DNA from: Bin18 sp965242795
GTDB lineage: Bacteria; Desulfobacterota; Binatia; Bin18
Direction of reading: 5' to 3'
DNA: 64,000 bases
Assembly (NCBI GenBank): GCA_965242795.1
Contig: OZ251505.1
Location: 62,001-126,000, forward strand
Shown here: piece after piece, positions 57,419 through 64,000 of the stretch
How the letters are laid out: every line of letters begins with the position of its first letter
Numbering within the stretch: position 1 is the stretch's first letter
Translations under genes and position numbers: made by a program
Notes under the pieces: generated by a model
Seen by the model: the letters and a program-made list of their open reading frames with translations, nothing else
What the model was told of the DNA's origin: nothing
Databases searched by the model: none

Positions 57419-58447
57419 CTAAACCACGGCTTTCCACCCGCCCCCCGGCGACATCTTCGCGGCTTCGGGAATCACGCGCTCGCCGCACCAGCGCATCTGT
57501 TCTTCGAGCTCGGCCAGCTCGCCCGATGGACAATCGAAAAACAGCACCATCAAGGCGTAGCCCTGATCGGCGAACCCTTGCAGGTCTTCCAGCACCTGCT
57601 CGGCCGTGCCGGTACAGATCCGCCGCGGCCGTTCTCGGCTCGACGCATCGCCGGCCTCGGTCAACCGCGCCGAACCGACGCCCATCATCAGAAACTCGTC
57701 GGTCGCCCGACCGAGGGCGTCCAGTTCCTTCCGAATCACCGCCTGCTGGTCGGCGTAGCGATCCGGCCGCGCGAACGGATCGAGAAAGATTGGATAGAAT
57801 CCGTCGCACAGCCGCGCGGCCCGGCGTGCGCCTGCGGTCGTCACGCCGCCGTAGATGATCGGCGGACGCGGGCGTTGGACCGGCTTCGGGTCCATCGAGA
57901 CGGAGGCGAACCGGTAGAAGCGGCCCCGATACTCGGCCACGCCGTCGGCCCACGACCGTTTGTACACCTCGATGCACTCGTCGGTTCGGGCTCCCCGGTC
58001 GGTGTACGGCACCCCGATCGCAGCGAACTCCTCCTGCATCCAGCCCGCGCCCACCCCGAACAGCAACCGACCTTGGGACAGCCGGTCCACGGTGGCGAAT
58101 TGTCGCGCATCGCTCAACGGGTTGCGGTAGGGCGCGATCAACACGCTCGTGCCCAGCTTGAGCCGGTGCGTGGCCTGGGCCGCGGCGCCCATCACGACCG
58201 CGGCGTCCAGCATGGTATGCTGCGGCTCGTACGCACGGCTGCCGGAGGCATTCGCCACGTGCGCACTGTCCGACGCCAGCGGCATGCACACGTGGTCGGG
58301 AAACCACATGGAGTGAAACCCCAGCCGTTCGGCAAGCTGCGCCGTCTCGACCGGGCGCAGCCCATCCGCGGGCCGCGAGCGCAGAAACACGTTTTCGTCG
58401 TCGCGATAGGCCAAGCCGTGCGTGACCGCGTAGATGCCGACCTGCAT
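57419..58447 (-). CDS. luciferase-like (LLM), probably F420-dependent oxidoreductase D
   Basis: The 342-residue product opens MQVGIYAVTHGLAYRDDENV and carries LGFHSMWFPDHVCMPL, THRLKLGTSVLIAPYRNPLS, DRLSQGRLLFGVGAGWMQEEF, RPRPPIIYGGVTTAGARRAA and CTGTAEQVLEDLQGFADQGY. Family call is firm; substrate unknown. Lies 28 bp downstream of the SelW-like gene on the same strand, so the two are probably one transcript. Confidence 0.88.
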   Translation of the reverse strand: MQVGIYAVTHGLAYRDDENVFLRSRPADGLRPVETAQLAERLGFHSMWFPDHVCMPLASDSAHVANASGSRAYEPQHTMLDAAVVMGAAAQATHRLKLGTSVLIAPYRNPLSDARQFATVDRLSQGRLLFGVGAGWMQEEFAAIGVPYTDRGARTDECIEVYKRSWADGVAEYRGRFYRFASVSMDPKPVQRPRPPIIYGGVTTAGARRAARLCDGFYPIFLDPFARPDRYADQQAVIRKELDALGRATDEFLMMGVGSARLTEAGDASSRERPRRICTGTAEQVLEDLQGFADQGYALMVLFFDCPSGELAELEEQMRWCGERVIPEAAKMSPGGGWKAVV

Positions 58448-58475
58448 GTCGTTCTCCTCACCCCGCGGCGTGCGG

Positions 58476-58715
58476 TCATCCCGCCGTCTGCCGTTCCAGC
58501 GCGGCGCGGACCGCGTCGTGCTCGGGGAAAACGCCGGTCTCCAGCTTGGAATAGATGGGAGCGCCGTCCACGCTGACCTCGAACCGCCCGTCCGCGTACG
58601 GGGCCAAGCTGAGGGTGTGGATGCGCTGTTTGTAGGTGGTCAACAGATAGTCCGTCAGACCGACGGCCTGCGGTTCATAGCCTCACGCCGCACAGTATTC
58701 GATACGAATGTCCAT
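58476..58715 (-). CDS. SelW/Rdx-family selenoprotein (in-frame UGA = Sec11)
   Basis: The 79-residue thioredoxin-like fold is readable only if TGA 58685-58683 is selenocysteine: MDIRIEYCAA-U-GYEPQAVGL, then TDYLLTTYKQRIHTLSLAPY, GRFEVSVDGAPIYSKLETGV and FPEHDAVRAALERQTAG. This is the CxxU motif and GxxPxA context of SelW/Rdx proteins. AAGGAGGACGT precedes ATG 58715. Conservation is continuous across the UGA and the frame ends cleanly before the LLM gene. A CCGUC-loop-GACGG hairpin follows the UGA. Likely a small redox protein; partner may be the adjacent oxidoreductase or thioredoxin. Confidence 0.9.
58652..58666 (-). promoter_or_regulatory. apical stem of a bacterial SECIS-like hairpin in the SelW-like gene
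   Basis: CCGUC pairs with GACGG around the loop GGUCU, starting 16 bases after the UGA. A short lower stem CAG/CUG is possible. The loop has the GU dinucleotide seen in SelB-bound loops. Less extensive than the element at 23614-23647; hand-folded. Confidence 0.6.
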
Positions 58716-58840
58716 ACGTCCTCCTTGAATTCAGAGATCACGCGACCACGAATGGATGCCAGCCTACGGCGCAACGCCGCGGCCCGTCAACGGCAGAGAT
58801 GGAGGAGGAAGAAGGAGGCTAGGGAGAACCTGCGGCGGGT

Positions 58841-59146
58841 TCACCCGAGTAACTTGACCAGGGTGACGGTGAGTCCGACGATGCCGGCTGCCATGATCCA
58901 CAGGTGCCGGTGCAGCCGGGCCTCCAAACCACTGATGTCGGCCTTCAGTTCGGCCCGGACTTGGGCAATCTCCGTTCGGACTTGAGCAATCTCTGTTCGG
59001 ACTTCGGCAATGTCGGCTTTCGTAGCAACGTCGCCGGCGATTGCATCGCCAACGGTCGCTACGACGGCTTCGGCCAGTGGTTCCGCGGCGCCAGCTTCGC
59101 AGAGCGCCTTGACGGCTTGGTGCGTATCGAAGGCGAGCGTGGTCAT
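58841..59146 (-). CDS. coiled-coil protein with C-terminal membrane anchor (DUF1640-like)
   Basis: About 101 residues: MTTLAFDTHQAVKALCEAGA, EAVVATVGDAIAGDVATKAD, a heptad coil with repeated TEIAQVR units, then a C-terminal helix (WIMAAGIVGLTVTLVKLL). Same layout as 44819-45217. ATG 59146 fits the conserved F-x-x-x-x-x-V-K-x-L-x-E-A-G start. It lies 125 bp upstream of the SelW-like gene on the same strand. Function unknown. Confidence 0.8.
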   Translation of the reverse strand: MTTLAFDTHQAVKALCEAGAAEPLAEAVVATVGDAIAGDVATKADIAEVRTEIAQVRTEIAQVRAELKADISGLEARLHRHLWIMAAGIVGLTVTLVKLLG

Positions 59147-59236
59147 GCACGCCACTGTACGGCGGCACGCCGCGGTTCGTCAATGGGCGGCGCGGCTCGA
59201 CACCGGGCGGCTTGGCCGGTAAGCTCCGCGGCACAC

Positions 59237-61330
59237 ATGGCGGAGACGTTCACCAACCGGTTGGCCGGGGAGACCAGCCCCTACTTGCTACAACACGCCC
59301 ACAATCCGGTGGACTGGTACCCGTGGGGCGAAGAAGCGTTCGCCAAGGCCAAGGCCGAAGACAAACCCATTCTGCTCAGCGTGGGCTATTCGGCCTGCCA
59401 CTGGTGCCACGTCATGGCGCACGAGTCGTTCGAGAACGCCGAGACGGCCGCGCTCATGAACGACCTCTTCGTCAACATCAAGGTGGACCGCGAGGAGCGG
59501 CCCGACGTCGACGACGTTTATATGCACGCGGTGCAGATGTTGACCGGTCGGGGCGGCTGGCCGATGACCGTCTTCCTGACCCCGGACGGCAAGCCGTTCT
59601 ACGGCGGCACCTACTTTCCGCCCGAAGACCGCCACAACATCCCGGCCTTTCCGCGCGTGCTGACCGGCATCGCTGCGGCCTACCGCGACCGGCCGGCCGA
59701 GATCGTCGAATCGACGGCCCGGATCGTGAGCCGGCTCGAACAACTCGACCGACGCGAGCCGACCGACCGCCCACTGGACCCCGCGGCCCTGGAAACCGCC
59801 GCGGACGCACTGGCGCGGCACTACGACGCGGAGCACGGCGGCATCGGCCAGGCGCCCAAATTCCCCAACTCGTTCGTGTTCGCCCTGTTCCTGCGCATGG
59901 CGCACGCCACCGGCCGGCGGCGCTATCTGGACATGACTACCCACACCCTGCGCAAGATGGCGCAGGGCGGTATGTACGACCATCTGGGCGGCGGATTCCA
60001 CCGCTATTCGGTCGATGCGCGCTGGCTGGTGCCGCACTTCGAGAAGATGCTGTACGACAACGCGCTACTGTCGCGTCTGTATCTCGAAACGTACCAAGCC
60101 AGCGGTGATGATTTCTTTCGCCACGTCACGGAAGACGTGCTGACCTACGTCGCGCGCGAGATGCAGAGCCCGCAGGGCGGCTTCTACTCGACCCAAGACG
60201 CGGACTCCGAGGGCCAGGAGGGGAAATTCTTCGTCTGGGATCGCGCCGAGGTGATGCGTCTGTTGGGCGCGGACGCGGGCGAGGTGTTCTGCCGCTACTA
60301 CGACGTGACCGACGAAGGCAATTTCGAGGGCCGCAACATCCTGCACCCCACGCTCGAACTGCCGCAGTTGGCAAAACTGTTCCGCCGTGACGTGGACGCC
60401 GTGACGCGGCTCATCGCCGAAGCTCGACAGACGCTGTTCCGCGTGCGCGAAGAGCGGGTCAAACCCGGACGCGACGACAAGATGCTGACCGCGTGGAATG
60501 GGCTTATGATCTCGGCGTTTGCCGAGGCCGCGCGCGTGCTCGACCGGCGCGAGTATCTCGACGTGGCCCGCCACGGCGTGGCGTTCATCCTGACCCATCT
60601 GTCCCGGTCGGAAGCCGGCGGCCTGCGCCTGCTGCGCAGCTACAAGGACGGGCAGGCGAAATTCAACGCCTATCTCGACGACTACGCCTGCTGTGCCGCG
60701 GCGCTGCTGGACGTGTACGAAGCAGGCTTCGAGGCCGACTATCTGGACCGCGCGGTCGGGGTGACCGACGCGATGCTGGCGCAATTCTGGGATGCGGACG
60801 CCGGCGGCTTCTTCTATACCTCCGCGGATCACGAAACGCTGATTACCCGCTCCAAGTCATCCTTCGACGGCTCGGTGCCGTCAGGCAATTCGGTCGCGGC
60901 GAGCGTGCTGCTGCGCCTGTACTATCTGACCGAGAACTCCGAGTATCTGGCGAAAGCCGAGACCCTGTTCAAGCTGTTCTACGACGCCATGCAGCAAAAC
61001 CCGTTCGGGTTCGCCAACCTGCTGTGCGCGTTCGATTTCTACGCACGCAAGCCCAAGGAAGTCGTCCTGTTGGGCGACCCGGCCGCAGCCGACACCCGGG
61101 CGCTGCTGCGCAACGTGCACCGCCTCTTCGTCCCGAACAAAACCGTGCGCTGCCTCGACCCGCGGGGCTCGGGCCGGGATGGCGGTCCGCGGCTGCCCGG
61201 CTTTCTGGCGGACACGCCTCCCGCGGGGCAGGGCGGCCCGACCGCCTACGTCTGCCACAATTTCACCTGTTCGCTGCCGACTACGGATTGGGACGGGCTG
61301 CGGGCGCTGCTCGTCCCCGCGGCGGACTGA
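59237..61330 (+). CDS. YyaL/DUF255 thioredoxin-like plus (alpha/alpha)6-barrel protein
   Basis: The 697-residue product opens MAETFTNRLAGETSPYLLQH and has a thioredoxin-like domain with CHWC (Cys54, Cys57 in YSACHWCHVMAHESF). GGWPMTVFLTPDGKPFYGGTYFPPED and a long helical barrel (MLTAWNGLMISAFAEAARVL, GSVPSGNSVAASVLLRLYYL) complete the Spermatogenesis-associated-20/YyaL architecture. Full length. Enzymatic role unproven. GTAAGCTCCGCGG precedes ATG 59237, a weak ribosome site. Confidence 0.93.
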   Translation: MAETFTNRLAGETSPYLLQHAHNPVDWYPWGEEAFAKAKAEDKPILLSVGYSACHWCHVMAHESFENAETAALMNDLFVNIKVDREERPDVDDVYMHAVQMLTGRGGWPMTVFLTPDGKPFYGGTYFPPEDRHNIPAFPRVLTGIAAAYRDRPAEIVESTARIVSRLEQLDRREPTDRPLDPAALETAADALARHYDAEHGGIGQAPKFPNSFVFALFLRMAHATGRRRYLDMTTHTLRKMAQGGMYDHLGGGFHRYSVDARWLVPHFEKMLYDNALLSRLYLETYQASGDDFFRHVTEDVLTYVAREMQSPQGGFYSTQDADSEGQEGKFFVWDRAEVMRLLGADAGEVFCRYYDVTDEGNFEGRNILHPTLELPQLAKLFRRDVDAVTRLIAEARQTLFRVREERVKPGRDDKMLTAWNGLMISAFAEAARVLDRREYLDVARHGVAFILTHLSRSEAGGLRLLRSYKDGQAKFNAYLDDYACCAAALLDVYEAGFEADYLDRAVGVTDAMLAQFWDADAGGFFYTSADHETLITRSKSSFDGSVPSGNSVAASVLLRLYYLTENSEYLAKAETLFKLFYDAMQQNPFGFANLLCAFDFYARKPKEVVLLGDPAAADTRALLRNVHRLFVPNKTVRCLDPRGSGRDGGPRLPGFLADTPPAGQGGPTAYVCHNFTCSLPTTDWDGLRALLVPAAD

Positions 61331-61364
61331 GGAGCCCGTCGCGGCCACGCCGGAGGAACGGGCT

Positions 61365-61916
61365 ATGCAGGACACCACCCGGCGTATGCTGAGCGGCGGA
61401 GCGCAAGTCGTCCTTTTTCTGGCCCTGATCGGGGCGTCGCTGGCGGCCGCGGGACTGATCTCGAACAAACCGCGGTGGACGGACCCGCCCGGTGTCGCGA
61501 CCAGGCTGTGGACATATCTGACCACCAACGTGGCCGAGACCACGCCCGATTCGGCCTTCCCCGAATTGCGGCCGCGCACCTACGCCGGGCCGGCCGCGCT
61601 GATGTTCGACGTGGCGCGCCGCGCGGCGCTGGCGCTGCATTGGGAGTTGACCTCGGTCGACGCGGACGCGCGCAGAATCGAGGCGGTGGCGACCACCAAG
61701 CTGATCGGCTTTCAGGACGACGTTACCATCTGGGTCACGGCCGGCGCCGAAGCCGATGCGGAGCCGCGCAGCACGGTGTACGTCCGTTCGGCCTCGCGCG
61801 TGGGCCGCGGCGACCTCGCCGCCAATGCCCGGCGCGTCATGGACCTGTTCGCCACGACCGACGCTCTGGCGCCGGTCTCGACCGTCGTGTTCGACCGGGA
61901 CGGAGAGTCGGAGTAG
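61365..61916 (+). CDS. DUF1499-family exported protein
   Basis: The 183-residue product has an N-terminal membrane/signal helix (GGAQVVLFLALIGASLAAAG) and the DUF1499 core: ALHWELTSVDADARRIEAVATTKLIGFQDDVTIWV in outline, then STVYVRSASRVGRGDLAANARRVMDLF. GGAGGAACGGGCT precedes ATG 61365. DUF1499 has no known function. Follows YyaL by 34 bp. Confidence 0.88.
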   Translation: MQDTTRRMLSGGAQVVLFLALIGASLAAAGLISNKPRWTDPPGVATRLWTYLTTNVAETTPDSAFPELRPRTYAGPAALMFDVARRAALALHWELTSVDADARRIEAVATTKLIGFQDDVTIWVTAGAEADAEPRSTVYVRSASRVGRGDLAANARRVMDLFATTDALAPVSTVVFDRDGESE

Positions 61917-61951
61917 CTTGGCTGCGTCATGTCGCGGCAAACGCAACTGAA

Positions 61952-62335
61952 GAATTTTGGATTGCGGCGCGCTGAGCTTGTCGAAGCGTGGATTTTGGAT
62001 TGTGGATTGGGTGTGCTCCTCCCCGGAAGGTCATCCCCCCAAGGGCCACGGTCATCCCGGGCCAGGGAATTCCATACTTGAAGATTCCGCCAAGTCGTCA
62101 TTCCCGCGCAAGCGGGAATCCAGGGCGTGGATACCCGCTTGCGCGGAGTCTGCTCCCGGCTTGAACGGGGGCATGACGAGGTTCGGGAGCGTCTCGTCCG
62201 TAATTCCCCTACGCTCCGAATAATCGGACGTCGCCCTCTCTATCCCGAGTCGCGTTCGGGACGGCGTCGAATTCCCCAATCAAAAATCCGCAATCCACGC
62301 TTCGACAAGCTCAGCGCGCCGCAATCCACAATTCC
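61952..62335. repeat. large inverted repeat (two 60-bp arms) enclosing non-coding DNA
   Basis: Left arm 61952-62011 and right arm 62274-62335 are near-complementary; both contain CGCGCTGAGCTTGTCGAAGC or its complement and end in ATTGGG. The 262 bp between includes TTCCCGCGCAAGCGGGAA (62101-62118) and no gene. Looks like a non-autonomous mobile element or a pair of oppositely oriented repeats. The right arm abuts the EamA start codon (62336). Confidence 0.7.
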
Positions 62336-63247
62336 ATGACCTGGATCGAAATCTCGATCGCCGCCGGCATCTTCCTCACCCTGCGTAACGCCCTCGCCCG
62401 CGCGCTCACCGGCCACGTGTCGCCCGTACTGCTGAGTTGGGCGCGGTTCGCCTTCAACCTACCGTTCTCCACCCTCGCGGTCGTGTGGCTGACGGTCCAT
62501 AGCGGCGCGCCGCGGCTGCCGGCCGCGTTTTTCTGGTACTGCCTGCTGACCGGCGTAACCCAGATCGCTGCCAACCTAGCGCTCGTCTCGGCCTTCCGGC
62601 ACGCAAATTTCGCGCAGGCCATCATCCTGTACAAACTGGAGATCCTGTTCACCGCGCTGTTCGGCATATTCTTCTTTGCAGAAGCGCCGTCGCCCTTGGG
62701 CTGGACCGGTATTCTGGCCGCAACCGGCGGGTTCGTGCTGATGAACCTCGGGCGCGCGGGCGGCGTCGGCGGCTGGCGCGCCGCCCTCCGCCTCGACTGG
62801 GGAGCACTGCTGGCCCTGGTCGCCGCGGTCTTCCTGGTGCTGGCGAGCTTCCTGCTGAAGGAAGCCACCGCGGCGTTCGCCGCGGCCAACCCGCAGTTCG
62901 GCGCGAGTCGCTTCGAGGCCGCGGTCTATGCCGTTTTCCACACCACCTGGATGGAAGTCGTCATCCTGACCGCGTGGGTGGCGCGGTTCCTGCCCGACGA
63001 GTGGCGCCAACTCCCCGTCCATTGGCGTCGCATGGCGCTGATCGGCGCGGCCGGTTTCGGCGGCAGCGTGTGCGCGTTCTGGTCGTACTCGCTGACGCTG
63101 GTGGTGTACGCCAAGGCCCTGGCGCAGGTCGAAGCCGTCGCGGCCATCGTCCTGGCCATCGTCGTCTGGCGCGAGCGCGAAGTCTGGCGCCAGTTGCCCG
63201 GCATGGCGTTGGTGCTGGCCGGCATCGGGATCATCCTGCTCGGCTGA
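62336..63247 (+). CDS. EamA/DMT-superfamily transporter
   Basis: The 303-residue product has ten membrane helices in two EamA repeats (for example WIEISIAAGIFLTLRNALAR, SWARFAFNLPFSTLAVVWLT, QAIILYKLEILFTALFGIFF and the second-half AQVEAVAAIVLAIVVWRERE). The terminal LGWTGILAATGGFVLMNLG-type segments end each half. Substrate unknown; drug/metabolite exporters are typical. Start ATG 62336, no clear ribosome site because the repeat arm adjoins it. Confidence 0.88.
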   Translation: MTWIEISIAAGIFLTLRNALARALTGHVSPVLLSWARFAFNLPFSTLAVVWLTVHSGAPRLPAAFFWYCLLTGVTQIAANLALVSAFRHANFAQAIILYKLEILFTALFGIFFFAEAPSPLGWTGILAATGGFVLMNLGRAGGVGGWRAALRLDWGALLALVAAVFLVLASFLLKEATAAFAAANPQFGASRFEAAVYAVFHTTWMEVVILTAWVARFLPDEWRQLPVHWRRMALIGAAGFGGSVCAFWSYSLTLVVYAKALAQVEAVAAIVLAIVVWREREVWRQLPGMALVLAGIGIILLG

Positions 63248-63425
63248 GATCCCGAGGAACGAAGCCCACAAGAGCCTTCCGACACGGACCGAGACGCTTG
63301 GACGCGCGCGGCGTCCATCTTCGCCGGGCAGACGGGAAATTCACCTGCGGATTGTCAAATCCGCAGCGGCACGGATACAACGCACCGGGCGGGCCGTTCC
63401 CGTCGGTTCTGCTTTCGGACGGATC

Positions 63426-64000
63426 ATGCGCAGACTCTTTCTGCTGACCGCCGCCGTGGCGGCCCTCTTATGCGCGGTCGATTTTCTCGCCTTTCCGCCC
63501 GGCTCGTGGTGGTGGCTGCTGCCCGGGGCGGTCATCGCGCTCGGGCTGTACGATTATTTCCAGACCAAACACGCGGTGCTGCGCAACTTTCCCGTCGTCG
63601 GCCACGGCCGCTATCTCCTGGAACTCGTCCGCCCGGAAATCTACCAATACTTCATCGAGAACGACACCGACGGCGTGCCGTTCGACCGCGAACAGCGCTC
63701 GCTCGTCTATCAGCGCGCCAAGCGCGAACGCGACACCCTGCCGTTCGGCACCAAGGAAGACGTGTACGAGGTCGGCTACGAATGGGTGCATCACTCGCTG
63801 GCCCCCATCCACCTGGAGCCGACCGACCTGCGGACGACCATCGGCGGGCCGGACTGCACCCGGCCCTACACGGCCAGCCTGCTCAACGTGGCGGCCATGA
63901 GCTACGGCGCGTTGAGCAGCCACGCGATCCTCGCCCTCAACCGCGGGGCGAAGCGCGGCAACTTCGCCCACAACACGGGGGAGGGTGGCATCAGCCCCTA
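63426..64000 (+). CDS. FMN-binding glutamate-synthase-family protein, 5' part
   Basis: 191 residues before the window ends. Two N-terminal membrane helices (FLLTAAVAALLCAVDFLAF, WWWLLPGAVIALGLYDYF) are followed by the start of a glutamate-synthase central/FMN barrel domain: HAVLRNFPVVGHGRYLLELV, PEIYQYFIENDTDGVPFDRE, LNVAAMSYGALSSHAILALN and AHNTGEGGISP. The last motifs are the GltB-type FMN site and the TGEGG loop. This is the stand-alone membrane-linked variant, not GltB; its reaction is not established. Confidence 0.9.
   Translation, partial: MRRLFLLTAAVAALLCAVDFLAFPPGSWWWLLPGAVIALGLYDYFQTKHAVLRNFPVVGHGRYLLELVRPEIYQYFIENDTDGVPFDREQRSLVYQRAKRERDTLPFGTKEDVYEVGYEWVHHSLAPIHLEPTDLRTTIGGPDCTRPYTASLLNVAAMSYGALSSHAILALNRGAKRGNFAHNTGEGGISP

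Noticed and set aside
1..64000. tRNA or rRNA genes
   Set aside because: No convincing cloverleaf (T-loop GTTCRANYC with matching stems) or rRNA segment was recognised by eye; a covariance-model search would settle this.

Overview
The window is gene-dense, high-G+C DNA (by eye in the mid-60s percent) from a Gram-negative, rod-shaped bacterium. It carries outer-membrane and periplasmic proteins, lipoproteins, the mre/mrd rod-shape operon and hopanoid-modification genes. It also combines a copper membrane monooxygenase, a PQQ alcohol dehydrogenase with lanthanide-type ligands, four luciferase-like (probably F420-dependent) oxidoreductases, a class II ribonucleotide reductase and two selenoproteins. 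This mix resembles uncultured soil or marine lineages such as Binatota or Tectomicrobia. That placement is a guess from gene content; no rRNA or other decisive marker is present. No rRNA, tRNA, CRISPR array or transposase was recognised.

Layout. 1-6.1 kb: end of a RelE/ParE toxin, a class III CoA-transferase, a DUF1302/DUF1329 envelope pair and a glycerol-dehydrogenase-like enzyme. 6.3-16.4 kb: a C1/alkane-type oxidation island. It holds an exported esterase-like lipoprotein, then pmoC-pmoA-(small protein)-pmoB flanked by two related exported two-cysteine proteins, then a multicopper oxidase, a cupredoxin and a PQQ dehydrogenase. The monooxygenase would make an alcohol and the quinoprotein would oxidise it; the copper proteins are presumably electron carriers or copper handlers. 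16.4-25.8 kb: Uma2, adenylate kinase, two luciferase-like oxidoreductases, an isochorismatase-type hydrolase, NIPSNAP, a CusF-like lipoprotein, larC, a selenocysteine peroxiredoxin and a PpiD-type chaperone. 25.9-31.3 kb: mreB-mreC-mreD-mrdA-rodA. 31.3-42.9 kb: thioredoxin, hpnA-hpnB-hpnG, a TPR protein, B12-dependent nrdJ with paired NrdR boxes, dciA, a GST-like protein, an NTF2-like protein and a third luciferase-like oxidoreductase.

43-46.3 kb is an accessory islet. Two G-rich paralogous FGE/C-type-lectin-fold genes have hypervariable 3' ends like diversity-generating-retroelement targets, and the first is frameshifted. 46.5-52.5 kb holds a membrane-stress set in two facing groups: lipoprotein, DUF350 and SpeE-like against DUF4178, PspA, a small acidic protein and a K+ channel. 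54.7-56.9 kb holds a lasso-peptide-type cyclase facing a small RiPP precursor gene whose leader contains a 17-bp homopolymer. 57.4-64 kb holds a fourth luciferase-like oxidoreductase next to a SelW-like selenoprotein, a YyaL/DUF255 protein, DUF1499, an EamA transporter and the start of an FMN-binding glutamate-synthase-family protein.

Most gaps longer than 200 bp contain copies of two dispersed inverted-repeat families. One has the core TTCGACAAGCTCA. The other begins TGTAGGGGCA and ends TGCCCCTACA. Two findings change the annotation: the in-frame UGA codons at 23649-23651 and 58683-58685 (both minus strand) are best read as selenocysteine. Each sits at a catalytic Cys position and is followed by a SECIS-like hairpin.
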